Assembly (NCBI GenBank): GCA_963169805.1
Contig: CAUJDY010000101.1
Span: forward strand, 1 to 55,814
Origin: Bdellovibrionota bacterium
GTDB lineage: Bacteria > Bdellovibrionota > Bdellovibrionia > Bdellovibrionales > JAEYZS01
DNA: 55,814 nt
Direction of reading: 5' to 3'
The number at the start of each line of letters is the position of its first letter. Within the stretch, counting starts at the first letter, position 1. Made by a program: the position numbers and the translations under genes. Under the pieces are notes generated by a model. The model had not been told where the DNA came from. It made no database searches and was given only the letters and a program-made list of their open reading frames with translations. Shown here piece by piece: positions 6,609 to 16,059 of the stretch.

Positions 6609-8531
6609 TCAAAATAAAATTACAGAAATCATCGCTATAAAACCAATTACAATATAAACGGCATAGCTTTGTAGATTTCCATTTTGTAGTGATCTCAGAC
6701 CCTCTGCAGAGTTCTGAACAAAATTCGTTAATTTATATGTCGCCTTATCAATAAATTCTACGTCCATATAGAGCCATAGATTTCTACTAAACACCACCAA
6801 TGGATTAATAATAGCTTTAGCATAACCCTCATCTACAAAATATTTATTGTAGACGATGTTATACAGACCCTTGATTTTTGATGCCACTTGAGCAGGCTTT
6901 GCAGTGTCTTTTACATAAAAGATGTAAGCAAGAGTTGCGCTAGCAAATGCTACAGATACAGAAATCAACATCAGAAGTACTTCTTCTGCAGTTGTTGCAT
7001 TTTCTATGTGTAGCGGTGATATTTTTCCAGAAAACCACTCTTCAAGAATATTTGGTAGATGGAGGGCGTGTCCAATCACGTGAGGAATCCCCAAGTATCC
7101 GCCCACAACAGAAAGTATTGCTAGAATGATAAGTGGAATTGTCATGCTCAATGGTGATTCGTGCGGATGAACCTCTTTTGGCACTCGAGATTTACCCCAA
7201 AATGTAAGTGCCATCAAACGTGTCATATAAAACGCTGTACATCCTGCTGCGACTACCCCAACAAGCCAAAGCAAAAAGTGGCCGTGTGAGGAAGCATACG
7301 AAAACCACAAAATTTCATCCTTACTAAAAAATCCCGAGAATAATGGGGTTCCAATTATCGCCAGCCAACCCGCTACAAAAGTTATGTGTGTAATAGGAAG
7401 TTGTTTTTTTAATCCGCCCATTTTGCGTATGTCTTGTTCACCCTCCATACCGTGAATGACAGAGCCTGATCCCAGGAACATTAATGCTTTAAAAAATGCA
7501 TGAGTCATTAAGTGGAACATTGCCGCACCAAATGCTCCTACACCAACTGCTAAAAACATATATCCCAGCTGAGACACGGTTGAATATGCGAGAACTTTTT
7601 TAATATCCCATTGTGTGAGACCTATTGTTGCTGCAAAAAGCGCAGTTGATGCGCCAATGACAGCTATTGTGGTCATTGTTATCTCTGTTGCCATGAACAC
7701 AGGGTTCATTCTTACAATCATGTATATTCCAGCTGTTACCATGGTTGCAGCATGAATCAGAGCAGAGACAGGAGTCGGTCCTGCCATTGCATCTGGTAAC
7801 CAGACATAAAGTGGCATTTGAGCTGACTTTCCTGTTGCTCCAACAAACAGCAAGAGTGTTGCAGCCGTCAGAAGACTTAATGGAATACCCGCAACATCTA
7901 TCATTCTTGCATTAATCTCTTGAAACTCAAATGTTCCAAACAAAGAAAATAAAATAAATATTCCAAGCAAGAGCCCGGCATCTCCAACTCTGTTAGTTAT
8001 AAACGCCTTCATTCCTGCTGCGGCCTTTTCTGCGTCTTTAAACCAAAAACCAATTAAGAGATAAGAACAAAGTCCAACGCCTTCCCAACCAACAAACATC
8101 ACAATTAAGTTTGATCCTGTAACTAGCAGTAACATGTTAAATAAGAAGAAATTTAAATATGCAAAGTACTTTGAGGGTCTCTCGTCATGAGACATATAGC
8201 CAATGCTAAATAAATGAATCAAAGAGCCTACGCCTGTAATGATCAGACACATCAAAATACTGATGGTATCAAACATAAATGAAATGTTGATTTTGCTCTC
8301 TCCAATTAAAGTCCAATTGTAGAAGTGAACTAAGATTTCTCTTTGAGCGTGAGGTAGCGCAAGAAGGTCTCTATAAATAAGCAGCGTTGCCGCGAAGGAA
8401 GTTGCTGCAGCTAAAGTTGCAACAGTTCCAGCTAAAATTCCGTTTTGATTTCTAAATCGAATACCGTTAAACAAAAAACCCGCAACCGGGGCAAAAAGCA
8501 ATACAAGCGTTAGTATGTGATGTGTTGTCAT
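6609..8531 (-). CDS. nuoL: NADH-quinone oxidoreductase subunit L
   Basis: At 640 residues this is the distal pump subunit of complex I. It has the antiporter core (FVGWEGVGLCSYLLIGFWF; GKSAQMPLYVWLPDAMAGPT, PVSALIHAATMVTAGIYM, VLAYSTVSQLGYMFLAVG) plus a C-terminal extension of about 100 residues with a final transmembrane helix. That matches the lateral helix and anchor that clamp NuoL along NuoM and NuoN. The ATG lies 1 nt after the nuoK stop with AAAAGGA as ribosome-binding site. Identification is firm. Confidence 0.95.
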   Translation of the reverse strand: MTTHHILTLVLLFAPVAGFLFNGIRFRNQNGILAGTVATLAAATSFAATLLIYRDLLALPHAQREILVHFYNWTLIGESKINISFMFDTISILMCLIITGVGSLIHLFSIGYMSHDERPSKYFAYLNFFLFNMLLLVTGSNLIVMFVGWEGVGLCSYLLIGFWFKDAEKAAAGMKAFITNRVGDAGLLLGIFILFSLFGTFEFQEINARMIDVAGIPLSLLTAATLLLFVGATGKSAQMPLYVWLPDAMAGPTPVSALIHAATMVTAGIYMIVRMNPVFMATEITMTTIAVIGASTALFAATIGLTQWDIKKVLAYSTVSQLGYMFLAVGVGAFGAAMFHLMTHAFFKALMFLGSGSVIHGMEGEQDIRKMGGLKKQLPITHITFVAGWLAIIGTPLFSGFFSKDEILWFSYASSHGHFLLWLVGVVAAGCTAFYMTRLMALTFWGKSRVPKEVHPHESPLSMTIPLIILAILSVVGGYLGIPHVIGHALHLPNILEEWFSGKISPLHIENATTAEEVLLMLISVSVAFASATLAYIFYVKDTAKPAQVASKIKGLYNIVYNKYFVDEGYAKAIINPLVVFSRNLWLYMDVEFIDKATYKLTNFVQNSAEGLRSLQNGNLQSYAVYIVIGFIAMISVILF

Positions 8532-8532
8532 A

Positions 8533-8850
8533 TTATCCTTTTAAGTTCTCAAAGAGTCTAATTTCTACACCATTGAATTTTCTAAACACTGATATAGCAA
8601 TAGCAAGCCCTATCGCAGCCTCTGCTGCCGCAATAGCCATTACGAAAAATACAATAACTTGTCCGTCTGCTAAATTGTGATGCCTGCTAAATGCCACAAA
8701 GGCTAAGTTCACGGCGTTTAACATCAACTCTATACTCATTAGGATTACAATAACATTACGTCTAACTAAAACACCTACCATTCCAATAGTAAACAGCACA
8801 CATGATAGAAGTATAAAGTGTCCTAGTGTTATATTACTCAGTTCTAGCAT
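8533..8850 (-). CDS. nuoK: NADH-quinone oxidoreductase subunit K
   Basis: A 105-residue, three-helix subunit of complex I. The second helix carries [14 protein letters not shown] with the conserved Glu that lines the central proton route; the third helix carries [13 protein letters not shown] with the second conserved Glu. The start is placed at ATG 8850 (MLELSN...) because it gives the usual length of about 100 residues and has AAGGTGG nine nt upstream; a longer frame opens at 8889. It overlaps the end of nuoJ by 17 nt, as often seen for this pair. Confidence 0.93.
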   Translation of the reverse strand: MLELSNITLGHFILLSCVLFTIGMVGVLVRRNVIVILMSIELMLNAVNLAFVAFSRHHNLADGQVIVFFVMAIAAAEAAIGLAIAISVFRKFNGVEIRLFENLKG

Positions 8851-9358
8851 GTGTACCACCTTTAGCTTTAGCAAGAGCAATAGCCCCAATAAGAACGACT
8901 GTTAACAGAGCGCCTACAACTTCAAATGCAAATATATGTTTACTAAATAACAGCTCAGCTAATTTTTTTGTCTCTAATCCTCTAGACTGCAACCATTCTG
9001 AATTTGATGCTTTCATAAGGTACGTGCAAGGAAGAGCAATCAAAATAAATCCCAGTGCTATGACGCCAAGTTTTGATAAATTGACTCTCCAATTTCCAGA
9101 GAAGGGCTGATTTTCATTTCTTAAATCAAATAACATAAGAACCATTACAAAGAGCACAACAACTGCCCCGGCATATACCATCAATTGAACGGCTGCTAAA
9201 AACTGTGCATCAAGAATAAAAAATAATCCTGACAAAAATAGCATTGTCAGGGCCAAACACAGCGCTGAGTAGATTGGGCTTGGCATCAACACAACTCCGA
9301 GGGCGGAAATCGTAACTAAAGCCGCAAAAAAATGAAATACAATTGGATATATATCCAT
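8834..9358 (-). CDS. nuoJ: NADH-quinone oxidoreductase subunit J
   Basis: A 174-residue, five-helix complex I subunit. The third helix contains [20 protein letters not shown], the conserved NuoJ/ND6 helix with the pi-bulge region, followed by the loop after LMLFDL. The start at 9358 overlaps the nuoH stop as TAATG; a longer frame from 9436 would overlap nuoH by 79 nt and adds a polar, unlike-family N-terminus. The nuoI gene that normally separates nuoH from nuoJ is absent here. Confidence 0.93.
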   Translation of the reverse strand: MDIYPIVFHFFAALVTISALGVVLMPSPIYSALCLALTMLFLSGLFFILDAQFLAAVQLMVYAGAVVVLFVMVLMLFDLRNENQPFSGNWRVNLSKLGVIALGFILIALPCTYLMKASNSEWLQSRGLETKKLAELLFSKHIFAFEVVGALLTVVLIGAIALAKAKGGTHARTE

Positions 9359-10512
9359 TAAATACCTCTCGCAAAATATAGAACAATGGCTGTGATAGCC
9401 GCGTTTGCTAGCGTCCAAGGAAGGAGCGTTTTCCATCCTAAATTCATAAGCGTATCGTATCTAAACCTTGGAAGAGTCCATCGAACCCAAATAAAAATCC
9501 AAAGTAGCAGCGCCAACTTAACAATAAAAGACACATGAAAAACTAAGGCTGTAAGCAAATTTGCAACTGTGCCCGCACCCACCTCCGTTGCAATCAAAGT
9601 CCGTACAGTGTCTTCTGTGAGGCCGGGAATCAAATAGCCACCCAAATAAAATGTTGTTACTAATCCTGCGCCTACCATCATGTGCCCATATTCTCCCATA
9701 AAGAACATTAGCATTTTGAATCCACCGTATTCTGTGTGAAATCCCGCAACAAGCTCGCCCTCTGACTCTGGTAAATCAAAAGGAAGTCTGTTGCTTTCGG
9801 CAAAGTTACAAATAAAAAACAATAATGCACCTAGTGGTTGATAAAAGATTCCCCAATTCGGTAAAAAGGGAATCACATATTCACTTCCCAAAAAAGAAAA
9901 CTGCAGTGGTCCCTTTTGCATATCTATCATTGCATTCAAATCAAAGGTTCCGTAAATCATGAGAATTCCCACAATAGAAAGGCCCAGCCCAAGTTCATAT
10001 GAAATCATTTGTGCAGATGCTCGAAGTGCACCCATTAACGAATATTTATTTGCAGAGGCCCAGCCAGCCAAAAGCAAGCCATAGGCGCCAAGAGAAGAAA
10101 CCGCTAAAATATAAATAATACCGGAATCCATTTTCACGCCTTGAAATTGAAATGTGTATGGCCCCCAGCTTTTCCCTAACATTTCAAACGCTTCGACCTG
10201 TATCGGAATTGAAAGTGGAATCGCGGTAAATGCAAGCGCCGCTGGTATCAAGGCTACTACTGGTGCTGCTAAAAATAAAAACTTAGCGGCATTACCAGGT
10301 ATAAATTGTTCTTTAAAAATAAATTTCACTGCATCCGCAAGCAGCTGAAGAAGCCCAAGCGGCCCAACGCGATTGGGTCCTAATCTATTTTGAATAAAAG
10401 CTGATCCACGTCTCTCAAGCCAAACAAGCAAAGGAACAGCCTGAATCATCATTAAGAATATTACTGCAACTTTTGCGAGGTTGATCCCTACCTCAAAAAT
10501 ATCTTTTCCCAT
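9358..10512 (-). CDS. nuoH: NADH-quinone oxidoreductase subunit H
   Basis: A 384-residue membrane subunit that forms the quinone chamber at the junction of the two arms of complex I. Conserved stretches are ERRGSAFIQNRLGPNRVGP near the N-terminus, the acidic loop AESNRLPFDLPESEGELVAG, FHTEYGGFKMLMFFMGEY, and the C-terminal WVRWTLPRFRYDTLM. ATG 10512 overlaps the nuoA stop as TAATG and is preferred to the in-frame GTG at 10521. In many bacteria nuoB, C, D (and E-G) lie between nuoA and nuoH; here they do not. Confidence 0.95.
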   Translation of the reverse strand: MGKDIFEVGINLAKVAVIFLMMIQAVPLLVWLERRGSAFIQNRLGPNRVGPLGLLQLLADAVKFIFKEQFIPGNAAKFLFLAAPVVALIPAALAFTAIPLSIPIQVEAFEMLGKSWGPYTFQFQGVKMDSGIIYILAVSSLGAYGLLLAGWASANKYSLMGALRASAQMISYELGLGLSIVGILMIYGTFDLNAMIDMQKGPLQFSFLGSEYVIPFLPNWGIFYQPLGALLFFICNFAESNRLPFDLPESEGELVAGFHTEYGGFKMLMFFMGEYGHMMVGAGLVTTFYLGGYLIPGLTEDTVRTLIATEVGAGTVANLLTALVFHVSFIVKLALLLWIFIWVRWTLPRFRYDTLMNLGWKTLLPWTLANAAITAIVLYFARGI

Positions 10513-10883
10513 TAATCCCACTCCAATGCACCGGATTTAATTTCGTATATCAATCCATAAACTAGGACTAAAACAAAGAGTCCCATAGATCCCAACAAGA
10601 AAGCTCCGTGTGGCTTGATGTAATCAGAATATACAAGCAACCATGGATAGAGAAAAACAACCTCAATATCGAATAAAATAAATGAGACGGCAGTTAGATA
10701 AAATTTCACAGAAACTTTTGTAGTTGCCGCCTCTTGTCCGGGCACACCACTCTCATATGGCATCATTTTCACTAAATTTTTCTTTGCTTTAAATCCGGCT
10801 AATTGAGTAAGCGCTATCATTCCAACTCCAAAAACAATGACAACGCAAAAAAGAAATATCACGGGCAGTAGCTGATCGAGCAT
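10512..10883 (-). CDS. nuoA: NADH-quinone oxidoreductase subunit A
   Basis: A 123-residue, three-helix subunit of complex I. Its diagnostic motifs are PYESGVPG in the loop after helix 1 and FYLTAVSFILFDIEVVFLYPW in helix 2. It is the first gene of the minus-strand operon nuoA-H-J-K-L-M-N. AAAGGACA lies a few nt before the ATG. The 228-nt spacer to the divergent mfd gene should hold the operon promoter. Confidence 0.95.
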   Translation of the reverse strand: MLDQLLPVIFLFCVVIVFGVGMIALTQLAGFKAKKNLVKMMPYESGVPGQEAATTKVSVKFYLTAVSFILFDIEVVFLYPWLLVYSDYIKPHGAFLLGSMGLFVLVLVYGLIYEIKSGALEWD

Positions 10884-10941
10884 GCAGGTGTCCTTTTATG
10901 ACAATTTTAAATTTAAAAAATCAATTTTAAATCGAATGTTT

Positions 10942-10959
10942 AATAGTCTTTAAACTATT
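10942..10959. promoter_or_regulatory. Dyad symmetry in the nuoA/mfd divergent spacer
   Basis: AATAGT (10942-10947) and ACTATT (10954-10959) form a 6-bp dyad with a 6-nt centre, in the AT-rich 228-nt region between the divergent nuoA and mfd genes and about 60 bp upstream of nuoA. It could be an operator or simply AT-rich chance symmetry. I see no convincing -10/-35 pair in this spacer on either strand. Confidence 0.25.
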
Positions 10960-11111
10960 CTATTTGCTGGAAAATTTGGAACATTTTCTTTTGGGTTTCA
11001 TGTCCGTATTGCTGGGCGGCAACAACACCTATGCTTAATTATTTAGCATGTATTTGATTTCTCTTTTGTGTTTTTGGTCAAAAGATCTTAGGTTATCCAA
11101 AAAGGAGCCGG

Positions 11112-14100
11112 TTGGTACCGTCAATGCAAGATTTTCCTGGTCGCCTCATCTCTGATCTTGAGGTCACGCTCTCTAAAAAAAAGCCCGTCCATATTGTTGG
11201 AGCTCAAAACTCTGTGGGACTTGCTGCGCTTTTAACAAGCCACAGTTACATTTATTTTCATAAAAACCCACAGCTTATTATTGTTCCAACAGATGATATC
11301 GCAGAAGAAATTAAATCTGCTCTTTTATTTTTTAACCCCAATGTGCAAGTTCATATACTGGAAAAATTTGATATTTCTCCTTACTCAGGTTTGTACCCAA
11401 ATTCTCGTGCTATTTCTCAGCGGCTATTTTGGCTTTACCGAGCTCAATATTCCACTGGTGGAGAAGTTTTTATTGCAACAGTTAATTCTCTTCTTCAGCG
11501 AACGTTGCCAAGAGATGTTTTTGACTCCAATATTTTTACCTTTCGCCTCAATGATGAAATTAAGCCTGAGTTTTTAAAAAAGCTAAGTCTTCTTGGATAT
11601 CAAAATGTTCCTCGCGTCGAGGATGTGGGGCAATTCTGTATGAAGGGCGGATTGCTTGATATCTTCTCTCCTGCTCACGAAAATCCTATTCGCATAGAGC
11701 TATTTGGAGATTATGCTGAATCTTTTAGATTTTTTAATCCTGAATCACAAAGAACTCTGGATGTTGCTAATGAGCTTGTTGTCATTCCGGCAAGAGAGTG
11801 TGTTTACCAAGATGGGTCTCAAGAGAGACTTCTTAAGTTTTTAAATGATCGGTACAAAGAGGCTGGTTTATCCAAAGATCAGCGTGATCATTTTTATGAA
11901 AACATAACTCTAAAGAGATTCTTTCATGGAATTGATTTTTTATTCCCATTTTTTTATGAACATACGGCACTTCCAACGGATTACTTTACCCATGAGATTT
12001 CCTGTTTTTACTTTGATCCCATTGAAATCACCAGGCAATCTGATCTCCTTTTAGAAGAAATCAAGAAAGATTTCTCTGCAACATCTGAAAGCTTATCCGC
12101 ACCTCCAGATTTGATTTTTTCGGAATTTTCTCAAATCACAATTCCAACTGGATCAAGAACGGTCGCATTTACTCAAATTGAGGTTCATGACTACAAAGAT
12201 GAGTCTGAGCAATTTTATTTTCATTACAAAATTTCAACTCCCAATTTTACAAAAGAAGATCCAAAGGAAAGACTTCAGCTTTTGTGTGATAAGGTAAAGC
12301 AATCTTATTCAAAAAATCAAAAAGTCATCATTACAACTCGAACACACGCACAGGCGGAACGAGTCAAGTTGCTACTTGAGGGTAGTGAAATATTGTCCCA
12401 CATTCACTCTGAAGATCATTATGATTTTCATTCTCTATCCTATGAGAATGTAGATATTATTCCACGAGCCCTCCCTCAAAGCGCATTTTTTGAAACAGAG
12501 GGAGTTCTTTTTTTACGAGAAGAAGATTTTTTTGGAGAAAAACAAGTTCGCTCCAAAGTTAAACGCGGACAAGTAACTCAAACAAAAAATCTGATTCTTT
12601 CTGACTTAAAATTGGGAGACCTTGTTGTCCATAGCGAATTTGGAGTTGGAGTTTATGAAGGCCTCAAGACGATGAATGTTCAGGGTATAGATTCTGAGTT
12701 TGTTCTTTTGAAGTATAAAGATGAAGATCGCCTCTATGTTCCTGTTTACAGAATGAATTTGATACGGAAGTTTACTGGAATTGCGCCTCTTGATAAATTA
12801 GGCCACAACAATTGGTCAAAAGTAAAACTGAAAGTACGCAACCACCTTCGCGATGTCACCTCTGAGCTACTCAATTTATACGCTAGAAGATCCCAAATTA
12901 CTCGTACGACATTCAAGCCACCAGATTTAGAGTACGCACAATTTGAGGCGCAATTTCCTTATGATGAAACTCCAGATCAAGAGCAATCCATCAAAAATAT
13001 CTTAGAAGATCTCCAAAGACCTTCACCTATGGATAGATTGATTTGCGGAGATGTTGGTTTTGGTAAGACAGAAGTTGCAATGAGGGCTGCATTCAAGGTC
13101 GCACAAGAAAGACGGCAGGTTGCCATTCTTGTCCCTACGACCGTTTTGAGCTTTCAACATGCGGAGTCCTTTAAACAACGCTTCAAGGGGTGGCCACTTG
13201 TAATTGAAAATCTTAGTCGATTTACTCCCACAAAGAAAGCCAAGGAAATTATTTCTAAAATTAAAACAGGAGAGGTTGATATTGTGATTGGTACACACCG
13301 ACTTCTCAGTAAAGATGTTGCGTTTAAGGATCTAGGGCTGCTCGTTGTTGATGAGGAACATAAGTTTGGAGTAACACACAAAGAAAAAATTAAAAAACTC
13401 CGTTCATCCATTGATACCATTGCAATGTCTGCTACGCCAATACCAAGAACTCTTAATATGTCTTTGGTAGGAATTAGAGATTTAAGTATTATTAATACTC
13501 CTCCGCAAGATCGCCTTCCGATACGAACATTTATCTGTAAGTTTGAAGAGGGAATAATCAAAAAGGCGATCGAGACAGAGCTACAACGAGGCGGGCAAGT
13601 ATTTTTCCTTCACAACAAGGTTCATTCCATCCATGAAATTACACAAACAATACAAGAGTTAGTTCCAGACGCGCGGGTTCGATTTGGACATGGTCAAATG
13701 GACGAGGATGAGCTCGAGCAAACTATGATTGCATTTTTCAATCATGAATTTGATGTTTTGGTCTGCACAACTATTATTGAATCTGGCGTAGATATACCTA
13801 AAGCAAATACCATTCTAATTGATCGAGCCGATACCCTTGGACTTTCACAGTTGTACCAATTACGTGGGCGTGTAGGTAGAAGCAAAGAAAGAGCTTATTG
13901 TTACCTCCTGATTCCTCAATCAGGAGCTGTTGATCCGATTGCGCAAGAGCGTCTGAAGGTTCTTCAAGAAAATACAGATCTAGGATCTGGATTAAGAATT
14001 GCCCACCATGATTTAGAGCTAAGAGGGGCGGGTAATATATTGGGCGAAGAACAAGCCGGACATGCAAATGCTGTGGGATACGAACTCTACGTAGAGCTTT

Positions 14101-14585
14101 TAGATCAAGCACTTCGAGAGGCTCGCGGAGAAAATATTGAGCGAGAGATTTTAGAGCCAGAAATTAATTTAAGAATACCTTCTCTCATTCCTGATGACTA
14201 TATTCCAGACATTCGAACACGCATGTCTTATTATTTTGAGCTTTCAAAAATTCAAAATCCAGATGATATGGATCGATATGAAGAAGAGCTTGCAGATCAG
14301 TTTGGTAAAGTGCCTGAGCCTGTTATGAATTTGATGGGTATCATGTTATTAAAGAAATATTGTAAAGATCTTGCCATTCGCGATCTAAGCGCCGGAACTA
14401 AGTCAATCTCTCTTGCATTTACAGAGCATACTCCTCTTAAGTCCGAAGATATGATCGAGCTTATAACAGGCTTCCCAAAAAAATACTCTCTAACTCCTGA
14501 CAGTAGGCTTATTGTTCAGATGCAAGAAATTTCATGGCCACAGATCTATAAGGAGCTTGCTTACTTGTTAGATCAGGTGAATTAA
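11112..14585 (+). CDS. mfd: Transcription-repair coupling factor
   Basis: A 1157-residue DNA translocase that removes stalled RNA polymerase and recruits UvrA to damaged template. Visible parts are: a UvrB-like N-terminal region; the CarD-type RNA polymerase interaction domain (GDLVVHSEFGVGVYEGL, about residue 502); RecG-like motor motifs GDVGFGKTE (about 645), DEEHKFG (about 746), SATPIPRTL, and the RGRVGRS motif VI; and a C-terminal TRCF domain. The length matches the family. The start is uncertain: TTG 11112 lies 4 nt after AAAGGAG, whereas ATG 11124 lies 16 nt after it, so 11124 is a real alternative. Its stop overlaps the convergent stop at 14582 by 4 nt. Confidence 0.95.
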   Translation: MVPSMQDFPGRLISDLEVTLSKKKPVHIVGAQNSVGLAALLTSHSYIYFHKNPQLIIVPTDDIAEEIKSALLFFNPNVQVHILEKFDISPYSGLYPNSRAISQRLFWLYRAQYSTGGEVFIATVNSLLQRTLPRDVFDSNIFTFRLNDEIKPEFLKKLSLLGYQNVPRVEDVGQFCMKGGLLDIFSPAHENPIRIELFGDYAESFRFFNPESQRTLDVANELVVIPARECVYQDGSQERLLKFLNDRYKEAGLSKDQRDHFYENITLKRFFHGIDFLFPFFYEHTALPTDYFTHEISCFYFDPIEITRQSDLLLEEIKKDFSATSESLSAPPDLIFSEFSQITIPTGSRTVAFTQIEVHDYKDESEQFYFHYKISTPNFTKEDPKERLQLLCDKVKQSYSKNQKVIITTRTHAQAERVKLLLEGSEILSHIHSEDHYDFHSLSYENVDIIPRALPQSAFFETEGVLFLREEDFFGEKQVRSKVKRGQVTQTKNLILSDLKLGDLVVHSEFGVGVYEGLKTMNVQGIDSEFVLLKYKDEDRLYVPVYRMNLIRKFTGIAPLDKLGHNNWSKVKLKVRNHLRDVTSELLNLYARRSQITRTTFKPPDLEYAQFEAQFPYDETPDQEQSIKNILEDLQRPSPMDRLICGDVGFGKTEVAMRAAFKVAQERRQVAILVPTTVLSFQHAESFKQRFKGWPLVIENLSRFTPTKKAKEIISKIKTGEVDIVIGTHRLLSKDVAFKDLGLLVVDEEHKFGVTHKEKIKKLRSSIDTIAMSATPIPRTLNMSLVGIRDLSIINTPPQDRLPIRTFICKFEEGIIKKAIETELQRGGQVFFLHNKVHSIHEITQTIQELVPDARVRFGHGQMDEDELEQTMIAFFNHEFDVLVCTTIIESGVDIPKANTILIDRADTLGLSQLYQLRGRVGRSKERAYCYLLIPQSGAVDPIAQERLKVLQENTDLGSGLRIAHHDLELRGAGNILGEEQAGHANAVGYELYVELLDQALREARGENIEREILEPEINLRIPSLIPDDYIPDIRTRMSYYFELSKIQNPDDMDRYEEELADQFGKVPEPVMNLMGIMLLKKYCKDLAIRDLSAGTKSISLAFTEHTPLKSEDMIELITGFPKKYSLTPDSRLIVQMQEISWPQIYKELAYLLDQVN

Positions 14586-15994
14586 AACTCCAACCTTAGG
14601 CCTGCAGCTAAATAGAGATCTGTAGAAAAATCAGGATCTTCTTCTGCTCTAACGACCCCTTGATCCATATACATTCTTCCTTCTACGAATATAAATGTAT
14701 TTTCAAGCCCCGAATTATATGCGCTCACATCTGCTGTTTTATCAAGCCAATCTAACTGAAACTCTGCGCCAACCGCCACAAAAAAGTTATCAGTTTCTCC
14801 TGAAACCTCCAAAACCTCAATGGTATCTTCATATTCTTCTTTGTAGCTGAAATATGAATACCCAAATGTTGCATATGGAACTACATACGGCTCGTCAAAA
14901 AGTGTATCTAAGTAAAGCGTAGCTTTTATCGAAGGCACAATTAACTGTAAATTAGCGTCATCAAGAGTTGCTTCTGTTGTGTAATAACCAATCGACCCTC
15001 CAAGCGCTATGGCTCCAAAAGAGAAGTTCTTTTTGACTTCAAGACCCAAGCCAGACAGAGGAACATCTCCGGACTCATAGTATTCCTCAAAAACTGTAGG
15101 GACAATTTCTGAGGTATAGTTTGTTGGCTCATACATAGAATACATAACTTCGAACTTTGTGGTCCAATTCGGACGACGCTCTTTAAAAGGTTTAAGTATA
15201 TCTGCTTTTCCAAGTGTTTTTGTTCCTGGAATGTAATCTGTATCTTCTACTTCTACCTTTGTTTCTTTCGATATTTTTTCTAACTCATCTCTTGAATAAA
15301 TTTTTTCTTGTTTTAAGGGCGCAATTGGTCTTGTAACTCTTTGTGGCTTAGGCACAACAGGTTCATCTGGCTCAATTTCAACAGCAGGCGCTTCATCTGC
15401 CGCTGGTTGTTGGGCTTGCTGTTCTACAGGTTCTTCATATGCCTCTTCCAAATCTTCTACTGGCGCATCTTCATTTTTTTCTTCATTAGTAAACATAGGT
15501 TCTTGAGCGGGCTCCTCCGGCAGAACAGGCTGAGCTTCAATTGCTGGTTGCTCTGGCACTTCCGCAGGAGTTTCTATGGGCTCTTGAGGTGTAGATCCAA
15601 AATTTAGTTCTTCTATTTGCTCCTCTGGAAGCTTTTGCTGCTCAGGAGTTGTTTTTTCCATTTCTGATTCTAAGCTTTGCGCTTGATTCTCTTGTAAGGG
15701 AACTTCTTTTCTTTCTATTGGCTCGGCCGCTTGTTCTTCGACTATCTGATTTTGCTCTGCCTTCTGAGCCTCTTGCATCTCTTGATCTATTTTTTGCTCT
15801 TCTGTTATTTCACCACTTTTAAACTCTTCATCATATTGAGGAGCGCTCGTTTCCGGTTTTGTTTTATTATTTTTTGGAGAATTGTCTTCTAAAATGATAT
15901 CTAGGTCAGATCCAAAACCTGAGGACTGTGAGTAGCTTTGCTGAGCCACACAGAAAGATACAATGATGCATAACCAAAGCCGACTAAGGTGCAT
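14582..15994 (-). CDS. Outer-membrane beta-barrel protein with acidic Pro/Glu-rich N-terminal region
   Basis: A 470-residue protein. Residues 1-23 are a Sec signal peptide. Residues about 25-215 are low-complexity and rich in Glu, Gln, Pro and Ala (for example PVVPKPQRVT, EEPVEQQAQQ), predicted disordered and strongly acidic. Residues about 265-470 show alternating strands and turns (FGAIALGGSIGYY, YVVPYATFGYSYFSY, FFVAVGAEFQLDWLD) and end in LAAGLRLEF, a C-terminal Phe typical of proteins folded by the BAM machinery. It is likely an 8-strand OmpA/OmpW-like barrel with a long periplasmic or surface arm. The function is not known. It is divergent from the glycosidase gene at 16060. Confidence 0.75.
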   Translation of the reverse strand: MHLSRLWLCIIVSFCVAQQSYSQSSGFGSDLDIILEDNSPKNNKTKPETSAPQYDEEFKSGEITEEQKIDQEMQEAQKAEQNQIVEEQAAEPIERKEVPLQENQAQSLESEMEKTTPEQQKLPEEQIEELNFGSTPQEPIETPAEVPEQPAIEAQPVLPEEPAQEPMFTNEEKNEDAPVEDLEEAYEEPVEQQAQQPAADEAPAVEIEPDEPVVPKPQRVTRPIAPLKQEKIYSRDELEKISKETKVEVEDTDYIPGTKTLGKADILKPFKERRPNWTTKFEVMYSMYEPTNYTSEIVPTVFEEYYESGDVPLSGLGLEVKKNFSFGAIALGGSIGYYTTEATLDDANLQLIVPSIKATLYLDTLFDEPYVVPYATFGYSYFSYKEEYEDTIEVLEVSGETDNFFVAVGAEFQLDWLDKTADVSAYNSGLENTFIFVEGRMYMDQGVVRAEEDPDFSTDLYLAAGLRLEF

Positions 15995-16059
15995 TTTTTT
16001 ATTATAGGAGAGATTTGGTCTTTTCCATTTAAGAAGTTCTGAGAAAATGTAAAATATAG

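Noticed and set aside
6947-7129. Plus-strand open frame inside nuoL
   Set aside because: It lies wholly within a firmly identified gene on the other strand and shows no domain or plausible start signal.
13154-13561. 135-codon minus-strand open frame inside mfd
   Set aside because: It is antisense to the helicase motifs of mfd and resembles no protein family.
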